Shown in pieces: positions 34,649 to 46,925 of a DNA stretch of 64,000 bases (the first letter of the stretch is position 1; each line of letters begins with the position of its first letter). Source of the DNA: Halictus rubicundus (lineage: Eukaryota; Arthropoda; Insecta; Hymenoptera; Halictidae); assembly GCF_050948215.1 (NCBI RefSeq), contig NC_135149.1:7855001-7919000 (forward strand), read 5' to 3'. The position numbers and the translations under genes are program-made. The notes under the pieces are model-generated. The model saw nothing but the letters and a program-made list of their open reading frames with translations, did no database searches and had not been told where the DNA came from.

Positions 34649-34756
34649 TGTCTGAATAAAAAAACTGGACGCCTCACCTAAATGTCAAATTTGTAATTGA
34701 ATTTCATAAACCGGAAATTCTTAGCTTTGTTGTCTCGTACGGTTGTAGACTTCGAG

Positions 34757-35134
34757 TTATTGTGCTTTCCGTTTAAATGACGTCGGTTTCGGTATAGTAC
34801 TCTGCACGTGAGCGTACTTGGGATTTTTCGTGGTGCATGGCGATTTTTTGGTGATTATGGGTGTCACCGATGGCGAACGATTCCTGAGCGCTCTCTTCGG
34901 TGATTGTTCCGATGAAGTGACCACCGTGGTCCGCCTTGTGGAGCTCGTAATCTTCTCAGCCTTGAGCATCGAGCTCAATTTCGAGGACGTGGGTGTCCCT
35001 GGGATGCCTGACGTGGATCTTCTCATCTTAGACGATGGAATTGGTCTTATCAACGTCGAGGACCGACCCAATCCCGGGAAACCTCCGATGGAAGACAATC
35101 GTCGAATAGGCTTCGTTGATTGCGGACATACATC
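34757..35134 (-). CDS. Candidate exon e, D2
   Basis: Counterpart of 22596-22973. Six single-base differences are seen and all alter the encoded residue (Met/Lys, Pro/Ser, Arg/Gln, Asn/Lys, Ile/Thr, Leu/Phe; D1/D2). Splice acceptor intact. Confidence 0.4.
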   Translation of the reverse strand, partial: DVCPQSTKPIRRLSSIGGFPGLGRSSTLIRPIPSSKMRRSTSGIPGTPTSSKLSSMLKAEKITSSTRRTTVVTSSEQSPKRALRNRSPSVTPIITKKSPCTTKNPKYAHVQSTIPKPTSFKRKAQ

Positions 35135-35199
35135 CTGCGGATTTTTAGAGATTTTTCCTTGATTAGTATCGAGCTAGTGGGCTTCTGCCTATTACAGTT

Positions 35200-35850
35200 A
35201 TTCCAATTTATAACCTTCACGCGTTTCTCATTACCTAAAAATTGTAATTGAGTAATAATAAAATGAAATTAAAATTGTCTTTTTCATATTCTCTCTATGT
35301 CAAGTTAGAGGCGAATAATAAAATTAAATTAAAATAATCTTTTTCATATTTTCTCTATGTCAATTTAGAGGCGAATAATAAAATAAAATGAAAATATGCT
35401 CTTTCATATTCTCCTGTCTATTACATTTATTCCAATTTATAATCTTAACACGTTTCTCGTTATCTAAAAATTGTAACTTAATCACAGTTTCATTTTTCAA
35501 ATGAATACACCGAGTGTTTACTATAGTTTCAAGTTGTAAATAAATATACCAATTTAGAGGCAAATAATAAAATGAAATTAATATACTCTTCATCGTAATC
35601 TTCTCTTGACAAATTAAAGGCGAATAATAAAATAAAATTAAAATATGCTTTTATCACCTTCACACGTTTCTCTTTATCTAAACATTGTAATTTAATCATA
35701 GTTTCATTTTTTCAATGAATGTTTCAGGTTAGAATATTTGCTATAGTTTAAATAAGTATATCAAGTAAGAGGCGAATACTAAAATGATTTTAAAATACAC
35801 TCCTCCATATTCTTCTGCCAATTAGAATTGTTCCATTGTTTTAATCTTCA
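35200..35850. repeat. Degenerate AT-rich minisatellite, D2
   Basis: Counterpart of 23040-23700 with small length differences inside the array. Confidence 0.7.
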
Positions 35851-36009
35851 CGAGTTCATTATTATTTAGAAATTGTGTTTTTGTCATAAATTTTTTGAAT
35901 AAATACATCAAATGATAGCACAGTCAGAGAGAATATTTTGTTAAGTCTAAAAAAAGAAAGTCAGTTAATGTTATAATGTGTCATAATGTGTCAAATGATT
36001 CTTGAACCT

Positions 36010-36387
36010 CTAATTTAAGAAGTATTCAGACGATGATCTAAAGAAATTTAAATATGCTGGAGTGAATGCTGCAAGAATGATGGGATTTATTGTCGAGTTC
36101 ATCTCAGGAACGGTGATGTCATCGTGTATGAAATAATGAAAGAGTAAAGTAAATTTGTCAACCTTTTTCACATCATCGATTCTCGATACAAGATTGGCAG
36201 CGCACTCTCGCAGCTCGTCAATTTTTTTCAGGATCCTTTGCAGTTCACAAAGAGACGGTTCGTTCTCGATAATAGTGCTGCTTTCTGCTTGTTCGGCGTT
36301 GGCTTTGGCCTTCTCTTGTTCGCGAATGAAAGTGTCGGATCTGGCGATTTTGTTCACATGAATCGCTGGGCTCGACAGTGATATGTG
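36010..36387 (-). CDS. Candidate exon d, D2
   Basis: Counterpart of 23856-24233; differences Thr/Ala near the start and Pro/Ser near the end (D1/D2). Coiled-coil stretch unchanged. Confidence 0.4.
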   Translation of the reverse strand, partial: HISLSSPAIHVNKIARSDTFIREQEKAKANAEQAESSTIIENEPSLCELQRILKKIDELRECAANLVSRIDDVKKVDKFTLLFHYFIHDDITVPEMNSTINPIILAAFTPAYLNFFRSSSEYFLN

Positions 36388-36774
36388 CTGTGAACGTGGA
36401 ACAAATTAATTTCGCATCACTAACATAGGAAGCAAAGATCGAATAATAAAAGCAATTCCGATTAAATCACCATAATTATTCAAATCAATTGAATTAAAAC
36501 TACATTAACCCATTTGAATAGTAAAGCAGAATGAAAAATGTATTTATTATCATCCATGTGCTTTATATTCATTATATAATTACCCGTATCACCAACTATT
36601 TTTTATTATCTTTAAATAGAAAAATTTCAAACGGTGAAAACAACTTCATATTTGAATAATTTTTATCAGATCTGTTATACATATTGTTATACATATGTAC
36701 AGGTTAATTATTCAAATGGGTTGGCCCTCCACTACTAGAAAAAATAAAATCACTTCTCTAACAACTCTTTAACG

Positions 36775-36979
36775 CTAATTTTTTCCAGCCAAGGAAAAAT
36801 TTCGTAGACGATACCAAAAATTGTCTTTGCTATCAATAAACACCTTCTTCTCGTCGACTATGGGTTCAATCTGAACAGCATCGTCGACATCCATGTCTTC
36901 CTGGCTCTTCGATCCCACATTCTCAATTTTAAGCGTGGCATCTTTATCGTCAGTCATTAACGTATCCAACGACCTATAC
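36775..36979 (-). CDS. Candidate exon c, D2
   Basis: Counterpart of 24621-24825; one Pro/Leu replacement and one silent change. The b-c splice phase is preserved. Confidence 0.5.
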
Positions 36980-37060
36980 CTAAAATCATTACGCTCGAAT
37001 AAGACACACAATTGCAAGAGAGAATTGAGAATTTAAACAAATTTACGTGACATTAACAAC

Positions 37061-37266
37061 CTTCCCAGAGATATATTCGCTGAATCCAGGCTGGCTTTCG
37101 GTATCATTGGTGCGGAGGGAGTGCAAACTGCAATCCCTGTCGCAGGTGTTCTCACCGACGAATAATCTGGCACCGGTGGATTCACGCCAAGAATCACTTG
37201 CTGCACATTCTGTATACTGACTTGTATTTCCTGATTTGTTAAGAGGGGTGCTGAAGTTCCATCCTC
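37061..37266 (-). CDS. Candidate exon b, D2
   Basis: Counterpart of 24907-25112. The upstream intron keeps about 30 bp missing from D1, and that version was the template for the inverted piece at 21519. Confidence 0.5.
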
Positions 37267-37593
37267 CTGCAGTGGTTAAAAATTCATCTAATTATTTATT
37301 TTTAATTAAACTTTCGGAGCTGTAGGACCAAAAACCGAAAATCTTTAAATGTATTTTCAGTCCTCAGTTTCAAGGAGAATATAAAATTAGAAAAATTTGC
37401 TTTGTTGGTAGAAAATATGTTGGGCTTAAAATAGTGGATTAATAAGGAAATCTTAATCAGAATATATCGAATTTATAGGTATTTATGTATTTTTTAAATA
37501 TTTGCACGAATTTTCCTAGTCTACCACCGATGTTTTATATCCACTTTTGAGATATAATTTGTAGCGGGAAGGTAGCCACACATTTGTATTTAA

Positions 37594-38026
37594 GGGGGCC
37601 GGCAGGCATTTGGCCTTGACTGTCACGCTATGTTATCCTGTGCCTTTTTTCTAGACATTTTACGTCTTAAATAAGTAAGTAATCAATTAAAAATGCATAC
37701 CACCGTGTTTGTACATGTCTTCGCTATGTCTGTATAGAGCCCTTTTTTCGATACGAACACTAAATCTCGCGAAATTAAGAGAATCTCTCAGCGGCAGCCA
37801 TCTTGTGACGTCATACTTGCTTCAGAATTCGAATTTTCTGCCGAATATCGTTAATTACTCCCCGATGAGGTAGAAATTCGAAATTTGGGCTCTATACAGA
37901 CATAAATTGGACTTTTAGGAAACACAAGTGACCACTTTTAAACTGCTCATTGCAATATTGAAGCGATAGTTTGAAAAGGTTTTGACCCATGCATAAGCAT
38001 ATGAATTTCAAACCCTGCCGGCCCCC
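37594..38026. mobile_element. TTAA-flanked MITE, D2
   Basis: 433 bp, same GGGGGCCGGCAGG ends and TTAA flanks as 25410-25842. Confidence 0.75.
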
Positions 38027-38473
38027 TTAAATTTGAATGTAAACATTGTAATCAATGTAACTGCCACCGCATAAATTTAATTATTTCTTCGTTAATAAAA
38101 GAGAACAGATTGTTTACCGCGAAGAATTGTCGTTAGAGAATAATTCTGTACACACCACATCGTCGCAAAATTAATTTTCCCACGATGTTCAACATTTCCC
38201 TAACAGAAAATAATGTTACTAATATATAATGCTAACGCTGCAGAATATATAGTATCACGTTATTCCTTTTTTAACAACTAAATTTTGTAGAAACAGGCAA
38301 TGATGAGAAACGGCAATTGAGAATCCCTTAGCTGGAGGTATCTCGATTAAACAATTAAAAAAGAAGCAAATACATTACGTTCGGAACAGGCCTCGTCCAG
38401 CGGCAAAGCAACTGAGTGAATTCTTCTGAAAATTTCAGTGCGTTCATTGCGATGTTCTTGCGGAATGATTCTC

Positions 38474-38605
38474 CTAGCACGAAAAGATTTGTTCGAACTG
38501 ACTACGAACGTGCTCGACTAGTGACACCGGAATGTCCTTATTGCGTATGATGTTTACATCAGTACCGTACGATATGTAATCAAGCTCCCTGGTCTTCGGT
38601 TCGAT
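38474..38605 (-). CDS. Candidate exon a, D2
   Basis: Counterpart of 26290-26421. I see no difference within the frame. Confidence 0.35.
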   Translation of the reverse strand: MEPKTRELDYISYGTDVNIIRNKDIPVSLVEHVRSQFEQIFSC

Positions 38606-38783
38606 CTGTAAAATAAGAAGCTTAAGAAAATTTTCAAAGAATCATTTAGAGAAAGAAACTGCAGAAAATTCGAACGTTGTATGTTCAACTGTGTTTGCAC
38701 AAGCGAACGTTATGTCTAGCTTTGTTTCGAGCGCATTTTAGCCACCGGGACTCCGTTCTGGCTAATTCTCGCTTGTTTGGCGA

Positions 38784-38798
38784 ATGGATCAAGCTTCC
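38784..38798 (+). CDS. Candidate 5' exon of plus-strand gene, D2
   Basis: ATGGATCAAGCTTCC then GTAAGT, as at 26600. Confidence 0.3.
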
Positions 38799-39359
38799 GT
38801 AAGTTAACACAGACTGTTATTTGTCTTTCGGCCGAGGATTTCTCTGGGACGCGAACGGTACGGCAAAAATGTGGACGTTTTGCCGGTTCCACGATTATTC
38901 ACCATCATGACGTTCTAAATGCAATTAAAATCCTAATTCCTAATGCCCAAAATTTCACATTTTAATTATTATTTGAGCGTATAATGTGTCGAATTAATAT
39001 CAGATCTGCTAGGTCCGTAATCATTCTCCATTAGGACGCTCCAAATGCAATTAGAACCCTAATTTCTACTGCCCGAAATTTCACTATTTAATTATTATTT
39101 AAATGTGTTAAATTAACACGCATGTAGAGCAGAAATTTTAAATCGTGTTTAATTTTATGTTTTGCTTTTTATTCAGCGTGTGGTTTAGAAATTATTTCAG
39201 TTGATCGATTGTTAAATAAATAGGGTAAGGGAGTCAATTACTGTGTGGGTACCAACTACCGTGGCTATATCAATTATACTTATTTTTAAAGCATAATAAA
39301 TATTAACAAAGAGATATACAACATATATATTAACTGGTATCAATGGAAAAATTTAATAT

Positions 39360-39640
39360 TGTAGCATGTATAGAAAATTCGAGACGGAAAAGTAAAACAA
39401 AACGCGGAACGACAAGCTTCTAGAAGTTTCGCGAAGGGAGTTTGTAGGCAATCACGCGGGGAAGCGACGCGAGGGGAGCGCTCGAAAAGTCGAATCACGC
39501 TTAACGACCGGGTGTTGATTTCACCTTCGCGGATAGCAACGAATTTATATAAATAGAGGGATCACGGAGGGACTCGGCCTATTTGCTATTCCGAGAGAGA
39601 GGACGAGCATATCCTGATTAAATCCTTACTCATGGCTACA
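39360..39640. mobile_element. Solo LTR
   Basis: Begins TGTAGCATGT and ends ATGGCTACA, flanked by ATAT on both sides (39356-39359, 39641-39644). D1 has the uninterrupted site (AATTTAATATTCATTATAC near 27172). TG...CA ends with 4-bp duplication and an internal TATA box (TTTATATAAATAGAGGG) indicate an LTR of a Ty3/gypsy- or BEL-like element left by recombination. Class is not certain because no internal region exists. Confidence 0.8.
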
Positions 39641-39699
39641 ATATTCATTATACTTTAAAAATAAGTATTAATGTAGGCATAGTTATAATTATATGCACA

Positions 39700-39782
39700 G
39701 TAATAGATTAAGAAATAAAAACTTGAGTTTACTACAAAGTTTGTTTTAGATTTCAAAATAATTGATTACTCATGGGTCCCCT
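39700..39782. mobile_element. Solo mariner end, D2
   Basis: Counterpart of 27215-27311, slightly shortened at the CCCCTTGTATAG end. Confidence 0.55.
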
Positions 39783-39960
39783 TGTATAGTTAATTTAAAG
39801 TATAAAGAAAAAATTAGTGGAATGTTATCCTAGAACCCATTATCACGAGGTGTAAAGCATAAAATGCGTTCGGAATTTTGGGTTCCGATTTATCATGTTA
39901 CATAGTTTGGAAATGATTTTAGTTGCACGGTACGTACCGTGGATATTTATATTCCTTCAG

Positions 39961-40097
39961 CGAATAAACTGGAGGAACTTCCAGTTAAAAACTTTCGGAA
40001 CCAACTCGAAGCTCTTCAGCAAAGTTCTCGTTTTAAAATTCCAGGTGAAACATTGTTCGAAGAGTTGCAGCGGCCAAGAGGAACGGGAGAAGATTAA
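39961..40097 (+). CDS. Candidate last exon of plus-strand gene, D2
   Basis: Counterpart of 27497-27633 with one replacement (Pro where D1 has Gln). Acceptor and stop conserved. Confidence 0.5.
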
Positions 40098-40623
40098 TTT
40101 TACACTCTAACGATGTATAAAGATTTCTGTTCCCTGAGAGAGCAGAGTTCATAAAGTTTTAGCTAACAACTGAGACTGTGAACGCCTTGATAACATCCTC
40201 GATTCAATCGTCAATATGATAATAGAAATGTAAGATCGTTTTCACTTGGCAATATAATATGAATTACAATTATTAGAATGTGGATTTTATTCATGTCAAA
40301 ATGAGTAGGTCAAACACAAAACTGTAAATACATTAAAAGAATTTGAGGATATTTTTATGTCTTCAATTCATCGAAATTATTAAAAGAGGAAAGACATTTT
40401 TGTTTCACTTTTGTTCCTTACGATTGACATAGATTTTTTCTAGTTTGCATAAGGATCTGCCATCGAACAATTCTATTTAACATTCTTTTTATTTTACAGT
40501 CAGTTTTGGACTGTTATAATTATTTGCTGAAGAATTAACTCATTAGAACGAGCGTCGACAAACTAACAACATCAGGCCCATGTCTCTAATTGAAAATTTT
40601 GTGTATTTAATTTAATTAAAAAA

Positions 40624-40901
40624 TGTACTTCCTTGTAAGGAGTGATTCCTGGCGTCAATTGAAGTAACTTTTTCGTTGCGAAAATGTTCTCCGCGGCTTT
40701 GTTACCGAGTTATTAACGAAAAACGCGAGCCAATCAGAGCACGGCTACAGCAGACAAATCCTGCTTGGTGATAGGTCCCGCTGAGCATGACGTCAGCATT
40801 GATCGCGCTGTGATTGGTCTGTGTTTTTTGCGGAGAACATTTTCGCAAAGAAAAAAATTACTTCAAATGACCTCAGGAATCATCTCTTGCACGGAAGTAC
40901 A
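40624..40901. mobile_element. MITE with TGTACTTCC ends, D2
   Basis: Counterpart of 28156-28434, retaining both CCAAT words and the TGACGTCA word. Confidence 0.85.
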
Positions 40902-41272
40902 ACACTATTGGGTATATTTATTTTGTCTAAACATTTATGTGTTTATACATCTTACGTCAACTGTCGTTTTAGAAAGATATTCCTAATACAATATTTAATA
41001 ACGAATAAATTCTGTGCATTCGTGACACAAAATATTATGTGATCCCATAATTAAGTAATGTCATTTTTTAAATCTATTTTTCAATGAGTAAGTTAATGTA
41101 TTTTTCAGGAATGGCATAAAAAAATTAGTTGAAATATGGAGACAGATCACAGAGATTGGTGAACAATACTTCGTCGATTAAAATTATTTTTAAATTATTA
41201 TTATGTTTTTTTCGCTGAAAAATAGATTAAAAAACGACATTGCTTATGGGATGACCCAATATATTATTATTG

Positions 41273-43019
41273 ATCTGTTTAAATTTATAGATTACAAGCC
41301 ACGTTCACTTTAAATATTGCAATCCCCGACGGAAGATGAATGCAGATCCGCGACCCGATTGCGAAAGGAGAAACGCGATTCATAAACCTAAATAAAATTG
41401 ATTGGCGGAGGAAGACGGGCAGAGATACTAATTTCACCGTGGGCAATTAAAAGAGCCGGTCTGCGAGTCACGATTTCAATTGCAGAAAACGCCGTTTCTG
41501 GTTCGACCGGGACAAAAGGCGCAATCGATACCGGAGCACGGGCCGCGGGGAATCGTTCCTCTCGTTAGATACAAACGGAAACAGTTAATTAAGTCACTCG
41601 GGACACGGGCGGCTCGTTTCTGACGCCGGCCGGTACAGAATGCGGGATAATCGACCCACTTCTCGTGACATTTCTGCCATTTCGTCGGCACCGCGTTTCT
41701 CGCAGGAGAACGGCCGCGATTATGCCATGTTTGGCGTAAACGCCGATCGGGACCAAGAACTTCGAACGACGCCTTACCTTGAGGCGGCACGGCGGCGAGG
41801 GCCCAGTCCAATCCATGGAACAAATTTTCTTGACAGCGAGAATGGTCCGGATAAATTACGTGGCCGTTTACGGTTGTCCGCTGAAATCAACTCTCTTGCA
41901 CCGATGCTACGAATTGCAGACAGAACGCGCGCTTTGGTGTTCAAAGAATTTTAAAGTTCACGACGAACTGATGAGCACTGTGTCGTACAGTTGTCTGCTG
42001 ATTTCCATTTTTAACGCCATTCTTATAGGTAAATACGTGATCTAATTTATAATTTTTTCAAACATATTTTGGATTTCTTGCAGTCACGTTAACCTTTTTA
42101 TTGTCGCTCATGCAGCAGATGTTCATTTAATTAATTCGTCAAAAACTGAGTAATTGAATGACGATTTTGATACTCTGGGTCAAAATAGACCCGGCCTCTG
42201 CTGTTGGAGGGCTAATTTGTAATGTAACGATAATTCTTTTACTAATTAAGAAACTACTAAGTTTATGTGGTAGCTTTCACAGCGAATTGGAGAGTGACGT
42301 GCACTTCGGTGCTAAAAAAATTTTCAATTTTGCGACAAAATAATGTGTACACATCCTGTATGCTGGTTAGATGGTCTTTTTACAGAAACCATTGAAACCG
42401 TTTGAACCTTCTAAGAGCTCTGTTAAAACGACGTCTAGTTGAATTTTAAATAAATAAAAAATAATTAAATAAAAATAGTTACATAATTTTCTATAAACCC
42501 TATCAACAGTATTCCTAACAGACTGTAGCATCCATGAATTGCCGGCAACATGTCCCTGCAAACTAGAAAGAATCTCATAACATGAAACAGTTTTCGAACA
42601 CTGTATGTCGCAAATGTCACCTGCTCATCCAGTTTAAAAATAGTTCTTAAAAAAGAATTCCTTAAGCTTTTACTAAGAAATCTTGCTAATTTATTAAGGG
42701 AATATTTCACTATATCTGATATTTTATGTTACGAGAATGAACTAATGAAATAATTATACTTTAATATGGAAACCAAATATGCAAGAAAAACGTGCAAGAA
42801 AATTAATTTTTTTACTATAAAATTATAAGATTTACATATTGGGACAACGGTTTCCTCAATGTACCAGCAAGGGACCGTTGTGTTGTGACATAGCACAAGT
42901 GAGCTTCCGTGTGGAAATATTGAAGATTCAATTATGTTATATAGTAAATTATAATAAATAGTGCATATTTCTGTCATTTGTGTATTCTTGAAGTACATAT
43001 ATATATATATACAGTATTT
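41273..43019. other. No recognisable gene
   Basis: GC-rich 41290-42000 with overlapping frames on both strands and no domain; AT-rich afterwards, with a (TA)n run at about 42997-43011. Confidence 0.3.
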
Positions 43020-43286
43020 TGTACAGAGTGTAAAGAAATGTTTAGTCTTGGCTGCCATAGGCGTGTTCTACATATTTGGATCGATGAAGATCTGTAAAAA
43101 AAAGTTGCCACAAAACTGTCCTTGACCTTGAAGCGTAGAATATAATACGATAAAAAGAAATTTGACCTTAAACTTCGAGGAGAAGGATAATTTTGCGGCA
43201 ACTCTTTTTTACGGATCTTCATCGATCCGTAGATGTGGAATACGCCTATGGCAGCAAAGACCAAACATTTCTTTACGCCCTGTACA
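43020..43286. mobile_element. Foldback MITE with about 115-bp arms
   Basis: Left arm TGTACAGAGTGTAAAGAAATG and right arm CATTTCTTTACGCCCTGTACA pair along nearly the whole element (through GGCTGCCATAGGCGT, GATCGATGAAGATC and GTTGCCxCAAAA), leaving a short central loop. A transcript would form a long hairpin. No coding content. Confidence 0.85.
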
Positions 43287-43687
43287 TAACCTTAAAATTT
43301 TACATTCATATAAAATTAAACTTTATCTTTATACTTTTATAAATTAAGCATGGCAGAAACTAAAAAACAAAAATATACACAAGATCAATTAAAACAAACG
43401 TTTAATACTGCATCGGAAGAGGTAACAGGTAATGTCGTACATATCATGTGTTCGGTTAATAGGACAATGTAATTCAGGTACTGGGACATGCACTCTTAGA
43501 TTGTCCGCTAACTGGGACATTGTACCTTCTCGTATAATCGTTAAAATAAATAGGCCTAACATGATTTAGAGGTTTGACTGTCTTAACTTTCAGTAATTAC
43601 GTTGTATTAGCTTCCGAATTAAACAAAACCTGTTAGGTTTTATGGTGGTTTGACACGTTAAATTAAGAAATACCGTAGGGCTATTTC
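43287..43687. other. No recognisable gene
   Basis: AT-rich sequence with dispersed short words TACTGGGACAT and AACTGGGACAT related to the flanks of the following repeat. Confidence 0.3.
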
Positions 43688-44447
43688 TTAAGCGTCCGGA
43701 TACTGGGACATTTACCTTAGTCTTTTATGCATTTATCAGTGACCGAAAGTGTTGTGGAACTTTTTAATAAGCTCTCACATAGTTCAAACGATAATGGGAA
43801 GTTATTGAAAATATAAACTTTTGATATAGATTTTTCTGCAACTTACAACGATGTATCACAGAGTGTCATCTTTTACCATTCATATTAGCTTCCATTTGTG
43901 ATCTCACAAGCTTAAAAATTCCAAGGGAAAAAATCGAACAAAAGTGATCGCTACAGAATCAATTTTCTTTGAGCTGTAGGTCGGAATTTAACCATTTTTT
44001 TCGGTATGATGTCGAATTTTTCTGCAAATTTAAATGGACCTATCGCCAAATGCGATCTTCCAGCTTTAATTTTAGCCCTCACAACTTCAAAAATTCCAAT
44101 GGGAACACATTCTACAATCGTTTCGAAAAATCCCCATAAAATCAAGTAATTTTTACTGAGTTGTCGGTCGGGATCTACACATATATTTTTCGACGTGACA
44201 TCAAATTTTCATGCAAACTTCAATGGAACTATCAGGAAGTGCTATTTCCCAGCTTCAAGTTTGGCCCTCAGAAGTTCATAAATTCCTACGGGAACAAATC
44301 CTAAAATCGTCTCAAAGAATCCCTTTGATATTGAGTCAACTTTAAGACTCTCGAGTTTTATGAATTTTTTAAAATCATATCGAACTTTCCTGCAAACCTA
44401 GCAGTACCGCTATTCCTTAAGCGTCCAGATACTAGGACGTTTACCTT
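43688..44447. repeat. Diverged tandem repeat bracketed by direct repeats
   Basis: About three units of 170-190 bp share words such as TTTTCTGCAAA / TTTCATGCAAA, CCAGCTT, GCCCTCA, AAATTCCxAxGGGAA and AATCGT. The array is bracketed by a direct repeat, CTTAAGCGTCCGGATACTGG (43697) and CTTAAGCGTCCAGATACTAG (44418), each followed by xTTTACCTTA. Origin unknown. Confidence 0.6.
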
Positions 44448-46901
44448 AAAGTTCTGACATCTCGATCGGTTCTTTTAGCAGAGAACATTGAAACCGTCAA
44501 ATCGCGATAGTCCTGTTGTTCGTGGCAAAGAAGAACTTGGAAGCGGTTTAATGGTGTTTATCAGGGAGCGGCGCTGAAACAGCAGATTTCGGTCGTCCAC
44601 TTTGCCGATTCGCGACGGTTTCACCGTTCCCCGAACAATCTACGAACGGTGCGTTCCCGTAGTAAACGCGTCGGTTCCCCGAGCCTGCCAATTATTCCCT
44701 GCCACACGTCGGCAAGCTGATGGAGCAGCCCGCGAAAGAGGCGTAGGGACGTGATAAATCTCCCTCGGGGAAAAAACTAGCTGCCCAAAAATTTATGCAA
44801 GCTGTAGATGGATGGGTGGAGTGCTAGGGCGGTTCCCGGTGCCGAACAGTTCTCGTCTTAGTTTGTTTCTCAGGACTCTTTTTCTGCTGAGCTCCTCTGC
44901 CTCTCTATCTCTCTCCCTCTATTTTTCCTTCTCTTACTCGCCGCGCCCTTTATCTCACGGCGTCCTTTTTGGTGAATTTTTTAGCGATTGAACGATTAGG
45001 AGGGGGCGTCGCTCGTCAGTCAAACTCTGAACCCGTTTCTGGCGTATGCAGATGAGCAGCCCATTGTCTTCTTCGCCGCGAGTCTCCGCCAGGTGTAATT
45101 ACCTCGAAGCGCACCTGAAGTACATGCCGCTTGTCACCTTAACGCTCGACGCACCTGAGTTACCGTACACGCTGATCACCCGACCGTGGATATTTATGCA
45201 AATGCGAATATTTGCATGTTTTAACGGAATGACAAATGAATAAATTTGTTGCGCGATTCACGTGGATTTTGAGGATTTTTGTACGATACCGGTTTCGTTC
45301 GGGAATTTATGAATCGTTAGATGCTGTTCAAGGTAAAATCGTGTGTACTTCGTTGTGTAACTGCTGTGAGAGTCTGTTACGTGTAATTTCGATTCCATGA
45401 TAGTTCGCGCAGTGTTAGCGGCGTTATTGGTTATAGAATGCAGCGTAGCATGATTTTAGATCTAGTTTGTTAAGGATGCTTGATTAATTGGAATACCTCT
45501 GGCCAGCAAGATTACTTCGGATGAATATGTGCAAATTAAAAGCACTCGACTAAAGAGCAAAATAAAAATGTTGTGCTGGTTGCTAAATCTGGACGTACGA
45601 TACACAATGATGTGTGAAATACACATACTATAATTTATATTAATATATAAGAGTAACTTGAATCAAACCATAAATTTACACCAAATTATTAGTATTTTAT
45701 TTTAATATTTACTGGAATGGATTATTATAATATAATGGATTATTATATAAAATATAATTTTATGGCGTTCAAATAATTCGACTAACTCATTTTTACACAG
45801 AGTGAAAGAGTTTTTTTTTTCTAAATGAAAGACGATGGAATAACAAAAATTTTGTAAAAAGCGGAGCCGAGGGAAGCTATTTTAGGATATTCTCCCCAAA
45901 GGAAAAATGGACAGAAGTTTTCACTCAACTTTTCCGCGTTCTAGCTGCACGAAAGAAAAGTGAAGATCGTCGTCCCTCAACGCAGCTAGCATGCACACAG
46001 GAAAAGCAAGGAGCCGCTCGTAAACGTTCCTCGTTATTTGCTTTTCCATGCTCGCGGCGCCGCCGTAAAAACCTTGCTCTCCCCATACTTTCGCGACCGT
46101 TACCCTTAGCCTGGTTGTACAGCTCGCGATCGTTGCAACAACCGAAACCCGGTCGCTGTTCGGGTTCGAAAAAGCTGCAGAAAGTTCCGCACAGCGGTGC
46201 GACATCGCCAATTCAAAGAAAAATAGAGAACCTAAATGTGCGAGCTGGAGGTTACACAAAAATTCATATCCCAGGTTTCTTGAAGTCGCAAATTGAAGAT
46301 CTGAAATACTTCTAAAATCAAAATTGCTGATTGAAAAAGACAAAATAACTTGTATTTCAAACAAAAACATTGTAATCCTTTGCTTTTAGTCATAATGTAC
46401 AGCCAGATACACTTTCAGGAGCCTAGAACATCTCTGAAAAGTGTAGCTATATAACAATACTAATTCCATGACCAAACTGTTTTGTTCTTCATTATTATTT
46501 TCGAATGGAACTTCTACCAGCATATTCGTGACATTTTCCACGTTAAAATGAGTCCAAACATGGTACCAATCGAATCACATTTACTTGTTTAATTCAGGAT
46601 ACAGTAAATCCTCGACTATCCGAACCGATGAATATAAATCAAATGAGTCAATATTTAATCGATCATGGTGTTAGATACGTGGTCTATTGTACCCACAAAT
46701 TATGGTTCTGCTTACAAGATTTATTATTTTCATTGCGTTTCATTATTCACATTTTCAGGCGTGTATTAATAAAAATGATATAATAAAACTATGTAACAAG
46801 AAACAAAGAAGTAAAGAAGACGACGTTTGAAACACAAGTTATTGTTGCAATTTTCGTTTTAGTCGTTTCTACTTCACAAAAGTATCTATCAAGAGACAAA
46901 A

Positions 46902-46925
46902 AACACACACACACACATACACACA
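46902..46925 (+). repeat. (AC)n microsatellite
   Basis: Short AC run with one AT interruption. Confidence 0.8.

Larger units (their letters stand above)
33820..41272 (+). repeat. 7-kb segmental duplication, copy D2
   Basis: Collinear with D1. Left flank is unique and meets the Tc1-type terminus. Right flank after TATTATTATTG is unique (ATCTGTTTAAATT). It is the longer copy because of the solo LTR and several small insertions. Confidence 0.95.

Noticed and set aside
45921..46370. 149-codon minus-strand frame
   Set aside because: No domain, no splice context, composition like neighbouring non-coding sequence.
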